Shown in pieces: positions 8,595-13,066 of a stretch of 13,066 nt of DNA. Numbering within the stretch: position 1 is the first letter of the stretch; each line of letters starts with the position of its first letter. Source of the DNA: Gammaproteobacteria bacterium RBG_16_57_12 (GTDB taxonomy: Bacteria > Pseudomonadota > Gammaproteobacteria > RBG-16-57-12); the NCBI GenBank assembly GCA_001801365.1, contig MGXL01000128.1, positions 17,259-30,324 on the forward strand, given 5' to 3'. Below the pieces are notes generated by a model. That model was given only the letters and a program-made list of their open reading frames with translations, was not told the origin of the DNA and searched no databases. A program made the translations under genes and the position numbers.

Positions 8595-8647
8595 CTGAAA
8601 TGTGCTTTCAGCCGTTAGTCAGGGTTTTGGTTACTAAAGAGCAAGGA

Positions 8648-9925
8648 TTATTCGGAAGCCGTGCGACGCAGCTCCCCACCTTCAAACATCAACAGCGGTT
8701 TTGATTTGCCTTCAATGACATCCTTATCGACAATCACCTTGCTGACCCGATCCAGGGAAGGCAGGTCATACATGATATCCAGCAACACATTTTCCAGAAT
8801 GGAGCGCAGACCGCGCGCCCCGGTCTTGCGCGCCATGCCCAGCCGGGCCACGGCATTCAGCGCCTCGTCACGAAACTCAAGGTCGCACCCTTCCATCTCG
8901 AACAGCTTGGTGTACTGCTTGACCAGGGCATTCTTGGGCGTTATCAGAATCTGCACCAGCGCCTTTTCATCCAGTTCATTCAGGGTAGCCACAACGGGCA
9001 GACGGCCGACAAACTCGGGAATCAAGCCATACTTCACCAGATCTTCCGGCTCGACCTCATACAGTACCTGACTGATGTTCTTGCGCTCACTCATGCTCTT
9101 CACTTCGGCCGCGAATCCAATGCCACTCTTTTCCGAACGGGCACGGATGATCTTTTCCAGGCCGTCAAAGGCGCCGCCGCAAATGAACAGTATATTGCGC
9201 GTATTCACCTGCAGAAATTCCTGCTGCGGATGCTTGCGCCCGCCTTGCGGAGGTACGGAGGCCACGGTGCCCTCGATCAGCTTGAGCAGGGCCTGCTGTA
9301 CACCCTCACCGGAAACATCGCGGGTGATGGATGGATTGTCGGACTTGCGTGAAATCTTATCGATCTCGTCGATATAGACGATACCGGTCTGCGCCTTTTC
9401 GACATCATAGTCACATTTCTGCAACAGCTTCTGGATGATGTTCTCAACATCTTCGCCGACATAACCGGCCTCGGTTAAGGTGGTGGCATCAGCGATGGTG
9501 AAGGGCACATTCAGCACCCGGGCGAGGGTTTCGGCCAGCAGCGTCTTGCCGCTGCCGGTAGGGCCGATCAGAAGAATATTGCTTTTGGCCAGTTCGACAT
9601 CATCCTTGCGATGCCCCATCTCCAGACGCTTGTAATGATTGTAGACCGCTACCGAGAGAATTTTCTTGGCCCGCTCCTGACCGATCACATATTCATTGAG
9701 GATCTGATTGATTTCATGAGGTGTCGGCAATTTGGCCGTATGGTTCGCTTGCCCCTTGTCCTCCACTTCTTCACGGATAATTTCGTTGCACAGCTCGACA
9801 CATTCATCGCAGACATAGACGGAGGGACCGGCAATCAGCTTACGCACCTCGTGCTGGCTTTTGCCACAAAATGAACAATAAAGCAGGCTCTCATTGCCAT
9901 CCTTAGTGTATTTGTCGTCACTCAT
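8648..9925 (-). CDS. clpX: ATP-dependent Clp protease ATP-binding subunit ClpX
   Basis: ClpX is the hexameric AAA+ unfoldase that recognises degrons such as the SsrA tag and feeds substrates into ClpP. The 425 residues contain the N-terminal C4 zinc-binding domain (Cys17, Cys20, Cys39, Cys42), Walker A GPTGSGKT (121-128), the pore loop GYVGE (154-158), Walker B IVYIDEID (182-189) and the IGF loop that docks to ClpP (269-271, within KSGIGF). An arginine in the GARGLR sensor-2 motif lies near the C-terminus. All functional elements are intact. The start ATG has CGAGGTG about 7 nt upstream. It lies 109 bp after clpP with no terminator between them, so the two are probably co-transcribed. Confidence 0.98.
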   Translation of the reverse strand: MSDDKYTKDGNESLLYCSFCGKSQHEVRKLIAGPSVYVCDECVELCNEIIREEVEDKGQANHTAKLPTPHEINQILNEYVIGQERAKKILSVAVYNHYKRLEMGHRKDDVELAKSNILLIGPTGSGKTLLAETLARVLNVPFTIADATTLTEAGYVGEDVENIIQKLLQKCDYDVEKAQTGIVYIDEIDKISRKSDNPSITRDVSGEGVQQALLKLIEGTVASVPPQGGRKHPQQEFLQVNTRNILFICGGAFDGLEKIIRARSEKSGIGFAAEVKSMSERKNISQVLYEVEPEDLVKYGLIPEFVGRLPVVATLNELDEKALVQILITPKNALVKQYTKLFEMEGCDLEFRDEALNAVARLGMARKTGARGLRSILENVLLDIMYDLPSLDRVSKVIVDKDVIEGKSKPLLMFEGGELRRTASE

Positions 9926-10034
9926 ACCCGCACCTCGTGATCCGGTCCTATAACTGAAATATATACAAAAAATGTACCAGGCATAAGAGCCCGTTTTTTA
10001 TTGTTATTATTCCTCATGGTGACACATTCTGTCA

Positions 10035-10637
10035 CTAGGCATCTCCAGCCGTGGCAGTCCGGCTCTCCAGCACATCGTCAATCAGCCCATATGTCTTCGA
10101 CTCGGCAGCGCTCATAAAGTTGTCCCTGTCGGTGTCTTTTTCAATCTGATCAAAGGGTTGATTGCAATGCTTGGCCAAGATCCGGTTCAGCCGATCACGC
10201 GCCAGGAGAATTTCCCTGGCATGGATCTCGATATCGGAGGCCTGTCCCTGAAAGCCACCCAGCGGCTGGTGGATCATGATCCGTGAATGAGGCAGGGCAA
10301 AGCGCTTCCCGGCCGCGCCGCTGGCCAGCAGTAGCGCGCCCATGCTGGCGGCCTGACCGATACACATGGTGCTGACATCACACTTGATGTATTGCATGGT
10401 ATCGTAAATCGCCAGACCGGCGGTCACGGATCCACCCGGTGAATTGATATAGAGATGCACATCCTTATCGGGATTTTCGGATTCGAGGAATAACAGTTGG
10501 GCGACAATCAGATTGGCCATGTGATCTTCCACAGGTCCTACCAGAAATATCACACGTTCTTTTAACAGCCGGGAATAGATGTCATAGGCACGCTCGCCAC
10601 GCGCCGACTGTTCCACAACCATTGGTATCAGATTCAT
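10035..10637 (-). CDS. clpP: ATP-dependent Clp protease proteolytic subunit ClpP
   Basis: ClpP is the tetradecameric serine peptidase chamber that pairs with ClpX, which is encoded next. The catalytic triad is Ser98 (GQAASMGA), His123 (MIHQPLGG) and Asp172 (TDRDNF). The [13 protein letters not shown]-terminal region and the handle region [13 protein letters not shown] are typical. I chose the ATG at 10635-10637 (200 residues): it gives [10 protein letters not shown], the form seen in propeptide-less ClpP such as that of B. subtilis, and has GGGGA 8 nt upstream. An in-frame ATG nine bases earlier (10646, 203 residues) has that same GGGG touching it, which makes it a poorer start. Either way the long E. 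coli type propeptide is missing. The gene is 83 bp after tig and probably in the same transcript. Confidence 0.96.
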   Translation of the reverse strand: MNLIPMVVEQSARGERAYDIYSRLLKERVIFLVGPVEDHMANLIVAQLLFLESENPDKDVHLYINSPGGSVTAGLAIYDTMQYIKCDVSTMCIGQAASMGALLLASGAAGKRFALPHSRIMIHQPLGGFQGQASDIEIHAREILLARDRLNRILAKHCNQPFDQIEKDTDRDNFMSAAESKTYGLIDDVLESRTATAGDA

Positions 10638-10720
10638 GCTCACCATCCCCGTGCGGTATTTTTCAGGTTATTCACAAGTTATATCGTACATAAAATTTAT
10701 ACCTTTAGTCTGGGTATAAT

Positions 10721-11995
10721 TTATCTTTGCACCAAGGCATCGAACGTTGTCGGGGCCTCATTCACCTTCATTTGCGACAGCGCCCATTCGGCAATGATGT
10801 CTTCCAGCACCACGGCTTCGACCTCGGCCAGACGTTTCCGATCACCGTAGTACCAGGCCAGGATTTCTTCCGGATCATCATAATTACCTGCGATCTTTTC
10901 CACCTGGGCGCGCAGCCGCTCTTGCGGCACGTTCAGATTGTTGATCTTGATGATCTCGGAAAAAATCAGGCCCAGCGTGACACGACGGCGCGCCTGCTCC
11001 CTGAGAAACTCATCCTGGCCGGTAAACGTGCTGTTCTGGCTCAGTTGCTTGCGCAGCGCCTCGATCTCCTGATCGATCAGCGCCTTGGGTATCTCGATGG
11101 CATTCAGTTCCAGCAATTTATCGGAAACCTGTTTCTTGATGCGCGTCTGCAGTGCCTGATCCAGTTCGCCTTGCATGCTTTTCCGCAGCTCAGCCCGCAG
11201 CGTATCGACCGTGCCATCGGCCACTCCCAGCCCCCGGATAAAGTCCTCGTCGACATCAGGCAGCCGCGCCTCTTCCACCTGATGCACCTTGACCGCAAAG
11301 CTAACCGGCTGGCCGGCCAATTTCGCATTGTGATAATTCTCCGGGAACTCCAGCTTCAAGGTGGTCTCATCACCCGCCTTGACACCCGTCAAATGCTCCT
11401 CGAAACCTTTGATCAACCGGCCGGCGCCCAGCTCCACCGGATATTGCCTCGCTTCGTTGCCTTCGAACGGCTCACCGTGAATAGTGCCGGTGAAGTCGAC
11501 AATCACCCGGTCACCCTGGCCTGCCGCACGCTCTACCTTTACCCAGGTAGTACGCTGTTTACGTATTTTCTCCAGCATATGATCGATATCCTGCCCGGTG
11601 ACTTCCGCTACCGGCTTATCGATCACCATGCCAGCCAGAGGGGCCAGCTTTACTTCAGGGTAGACTTCAAAAACAGCGGTGTATTCCAGGGTCTTCCCCG
11701 GCTCGACGGTTTTTGGCTGAATACTTGGCACGCCCGCCGGCTGCAATTTTTCCCGGGTGATCGCCTCATAGAAGCTGCGCTGCATGACATCGCCGATGAC
11801 CTCCTGACGGACTTGCGGCCCATACATCTTCTTGACAATGTTGAGGGGAACCTTGCCGCGACGGAAACCATCCACCCGGGCCGTTTTGGTCAAGGAACGC
11901 AACCGCCCTTCTATTTCGCTATCAATCTGGTCGGCGGGAACAGCCACGGTCAGGCGGCGTTCCAGATTACCCGTTGCTTCAACAGAAACTTGCAT
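10721..11995 (-). CDS. tig: Trigger factor, ribosome-associated chaperone and prolyl isomerase
   Basis: Trigger factor binds ribosomal protein L23 at the exit tunnel and shields nascent chains. From the ATG at 11995 it has 424 residues. It contains the ribosome-binding domain with GFRRGK (43-48), the FKBP-type isomerase domain at about 155-240 (DRVIVDFTG, GRLIKGFEEHLTG) and the C-terminal chaperone arms. A TTG two codons earlier (12001) is also open, but the ATG gives the family's MQVSVE start and has GAGGAG 8 nt upstream, so 11995 is preferred. The gene follows tRNA-Leu by about 70 bp with no clear terminator, so it may be read from the tRNA-Leu promoter. It leads the tig-clpP-clpX group. 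Confidence 0.97.
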   Translation of the reverse strand: MQVSVEATGNLERRLTVAVPADQIDSEIEGRLRSLTKTARVDGFRRGKVPLNIVKKMYGPQVRQEVIGDVMQRSFYEAITREKLQPAGVPSIQPKTVEPGKTLEYTAVFEVYPEVKLAPLAGMVIDKPVAEVTGQDIDHMLEKIRKQRTTWVKVERAAGQGDRVIVDFTGTIHGEPFEGNEARQYPVELGAGRLIKGFEEHLTGVKAGDETTLKLEFPENYHNAKLAGQPVSFAVKVHQVEEARLPDVDEDFIRGLGVADGTVDTLRAELRKSMQGELDQALQTRIKKQVSDKLLELNAIEIPKALIDQEIEALRKQLSQNSTFTGQDEFLREQARRRVTLGLIFSEIIKINNLNVPQERLRAQVEKIAGNYDDPEEILAWYYGDRKRLAEVEAVVLEDIIAEWALSQMKVNEAPTTFDALVQR

Positions 11996-12066
11996 AGACA
12001 AAACTCCTCAAAACTTCCAAAAAACCGGTGATGACAGGCGCATGATCGCCCCATCCTGATACCTTA

Positions 12067-12151
12067 TGGTGCGAAAGGAGAGACTCGAACTCTCACGGGT
12101 TACCCCACTGGAACCTAAATCCAGGGCGTCTACCAGTTCCGCCACTTTCGC
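12067..12151 (-). tRNA. tRNA-Leu (anticodon TAG)
   Basis: This is an 85-nt class II tRNA with a long variable arm and an encoded CCA end (12067-12069). The acceptor stem is GCGAAAG/CTTTCGC. The anticodon arm CTGGA-TTTAGGT-TCCAG presents TAG, and the T arm contains GAGTTCGAGTC. It lies upstream of tig and has its own promoter. Confidence 0.97.
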
Positions 12152-12164
12152 GATATGAACAGCC

Positions 12165-12193
12165 ATTATAACAGTCAGTTGTTATCGTGACAC
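12165..12193 (-). promoter_or_regulatory. Sigma-70 promoter of tRNA-Leu (possibly also tig)
   Basis: On the - strand a perfect TATAAT (12165-12170) and GTGTCA (12188-12193, 4 of 6) are spaced 17 bp apart. Initiation would fall near 12158, only about 7 bases before the mature tRNA 5' end. No clear terminator separates tRNA-Leu from tig, so tig may be read from here as well. Confidence 0.7.
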
Positions 12194-12216
12194 TAGCGCC
12201 ATATGCACTTTCCCTC

Positions 12217-12244
12217 AGGCCTTGCCGGCAGGGGGGCAAGGCCT
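12217..12244. other. Stem-loop between tRNA-Leu and tRNA-Lys
   Basis: A perfect 10-bp stem, AGGCCTTGCC (12217-12226) with its complement (12235-12244), has an 8-nt loop. Neither strand has a U run after it, so it is not a standard intrinsic terminator. It lies 70 bases after tRNA-Lys in the direction of transcription and could still mark that transcript's 3' end. The remainder of 12194-12313 shows no gene. Confidence 0.5.
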
Positions 12245-12313
12245 ATTTACACCAGTGCGGTAAGGCCTCGGAACATATCGGATCGATGACCAGGGAGGGG
12301 TGTGGCTGGAGAT

Positions 12314-12389
12314 TGGTGGGCCGTGTAGGGGTCGAACCTACGACCAAGAGATTAAGAGTCTCCTGCTCTACCAACTGAGCTAACGGCCC
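12314..12389 (-). tRNA. tRNA-Lys (anticodon CTT)
   Basis: The 76-nt gene has an encoded CCA end (12314-12316). The acceptor stem is GGGCCGT/ACGGCCC and the D arm is AGCTCAGTTGGTAGAGC. The anticodon loop CTCTTAA sits in a GGAGA/TCTCT stem and gives CTT, which reads AAG. The T arm is GTAGGTTCGACCCCTAC. I found no convincing promoter in the short gap before it. Confidence 0.95.
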
Positions 12390-12461
12390 CAAAAACGGGC
12401 TATAGTAAAGCACACCCTGCGGGGATTAGGCAATAGTTTATGCGTCCCCGCCCCTACCCGC

Positions 12462-12797
12462 CTATTGCTGGTGGCAGGTGGTACACAACTCGTTTTCCGG
12501 CAAACGCAATAAATTGGCTGTTTTCTGGTGGGGGTCATGACAGGTGATACAGGTCATTTCACCGTTCAGCAGGGGCAAGCGTTTTTTACCGGTCTGCGTG
12601 ACCTGCTTGGCCGGCGGGTGATCACCCGCCCCATGGCGATCCTTGTGACAATCCAGGCAAAGTTGAGCCACTGGATGCTTCAGATCCTGCATGCCGGGGG
12701 ATTGCTGGTCCAGGTGGCAGCTGGTGCACTCATGGGCCGCCCAGGCGAGGCTACCGGATAACCAGAAAACCGCCATAACAGATATCAGGCGATTCAT
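12462..12797 (-). CDS. Small periplasmic tetraheme c-type cytochrome (doubled CXXCH type)
   Basis: The 111-residue precursor has a signal peptide (about 1-20, cleavage after AWA) and four heme-attachment motifs: CTSCH (24-28), CLDCH (47-51), CITCH (83-87) and CTTCH (105-109). The mature protein of about 90 residues would thus carry four hemes and little else. Additional histidines that could be distal ligands are His22, His41, His55, His60, His86 and His90. The HPVAQLC-DCH and HDPH segments resemble paired-CXXCH proteins. It probably shuttles electrons in the periplasm, but the partner is not identifiable here. A strong GAGGAGGG site lies about 7 nt before the ATG. The start is 11 bases after the stop of the upstream gene, so the two are an operon. 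Confidence 0.88.
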   Translation of the reverse strand: MNRLISVMAVFWLSGSLAWAAHECTSCHLDQQSPGMQDLKHPVAQLCLDCHKDRHGAGDHPPAKQVTQTGKKRLPLLNGEMTCITCHDPHQKTANLLRLPENELCTTCHQQ

Positions 12798-12808
12798 GAC
12801 AACCCTCC

Positions 12809-13066
12809 TCAGTCGGCAGGTGCATGCTTCAGGTGTTCTTTTAACTGGCTCAGCAAGGCTCGCTGCTCCAGGTGAGTGTAATCTTTGTGTACCGTACCAC
12901 TGACCTTGGCCTGGACATGCTTGTCCAGTTGTTTGTTCAGAATACCCGAGAAATGCGCCGGCGCTACAATCACCAGATCATCATAGAGATTATCTTTCCG
13001 GCCTTTATCGAGCATCCCGGCCAGCTCATTGGCAAAACGCTCCACTTCATAGTCCTTGGGATCCGT
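12809..13066 (-). CDS. Host-attachment-family protein (3' part only)
   Basis: The last 85 residues of a protein are read from the right edge, where the frame is open, so the start is outside the window. The segment TDPKDYEVERFANELAGMLD followed by LVIVAPAHFSGILNKQLDKHV and a KDYTHL motif resembles what I recall of the C-terminal half of Host_attach family proteins (annotated as required for attachment to host cells, related to archaeal/eukaryotic release-factor folds). The family is common in free-living proteobacteria, so the name does not establish a host-associated lifestyle. The 11-base gap to the cytochrome gene implies co-transcription. The assignment rests on remembered family features rather than a search. 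Confidence 0.75.
   Translation of the reverse strand, partial: TDPKDYEVERFANELAGMLDKGRKDNLYDDLVIVAPAHFSGILNKQLDKHVQAKVSGTVHKDYTHLEQRALLSQLKEHLKHAPAD

Noticed and set aside
10019..10035. Perfect 6-bp hairpin GTGACA/TGTCAC at the clpP stop codon.
   Set aside because: It is short and not followed by a U run on the - strand; clpP-clpX read-through remains the simplest view.
10697..10719. TTATACC/GGTATAA stem between tig and clpP.
   Set aside because: Seven mostly A:T pairs and only a broken T run; too weak to call a terminator.
11996..12001. TTG start two codons before the tig ATG.
   Set aside because: The downstream ATG matches the family N-terminus and has optimal spacing to GAGGAG.
12187..12378. 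Open frame on the + strand across the tRNA-Lys region.
   Set aside because: It runs antisense through a tRNA gene and has no coding evidence.

Overview
The window looks like chromosomal core sequence from a gammaproteobacterium. The evidence is the gene order tig-clpP-clpX-lon-hupB-ppiD, which is the order in E. coli, together with Gammaproteobacteria-like protein sequences, E. coli-like promoter hexamers and tRNA genes that all encode their CCA ends. A small tetraheme c-type cytochrome suggests respiratory versatility. I cannot name the genus from the sequence alone.

Layout. The left part (1-3132) runs on the + strand. It holds the 3' end of an OppC/DppC/YejE-type peptide ABC permease, a fused double-ATPase subunit of the YejF type, and fabI (enoyl-ACP reductase) behind its own promoter. 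Between fabI and the oppositely oriented ppiD lie a symmetric terminator (3174-3205) and a 272-bp MITE-like insertion (3222-3493). The insertion has 17-bp terminal inverted repeats, a 5-bp ATTAT duplication and a large internal palindrome.

From 3508 to the right edge everything is on the - strand. In transcription order (right to left) it reads: a host-attachment-family protein (5' end outside the window), a small tetraheme cytochrome c, tRNA-Lys(CTT), tRNA-Leu(TAG), tig, clpP, clpX, lon, hupB, tRNA-Val(TAC), tRNA-Asp(GTC) and ppiD.

How the genes work together. Trigger factor, ClpXP, Lon and PpiD form the protein folding and quality-control block: nascent-chain folding, ATP-dependent proteolysis, and periplasmic chaperoning at the inner membrane. 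A well-formed sigma-32 type promoter sits directly before lon. hupB has a near-consensus sigma-70 promoter, but a hairpin followed by seven U lies between promoter and gene, so attenuation is possible. The two tRNAs after hupB end at their own intrinsic terminator, and part of that terminator may serve as the -35 region of ppiD.

I see no CRISPR array, prophage, toxin-antitoxin module or new multigene system. The most unusual items are the MITE-like element in the fabI/ppiD gap, the hairpin in the hupB leader, and the tetraheme cytochrome beside a host-attachment protein.
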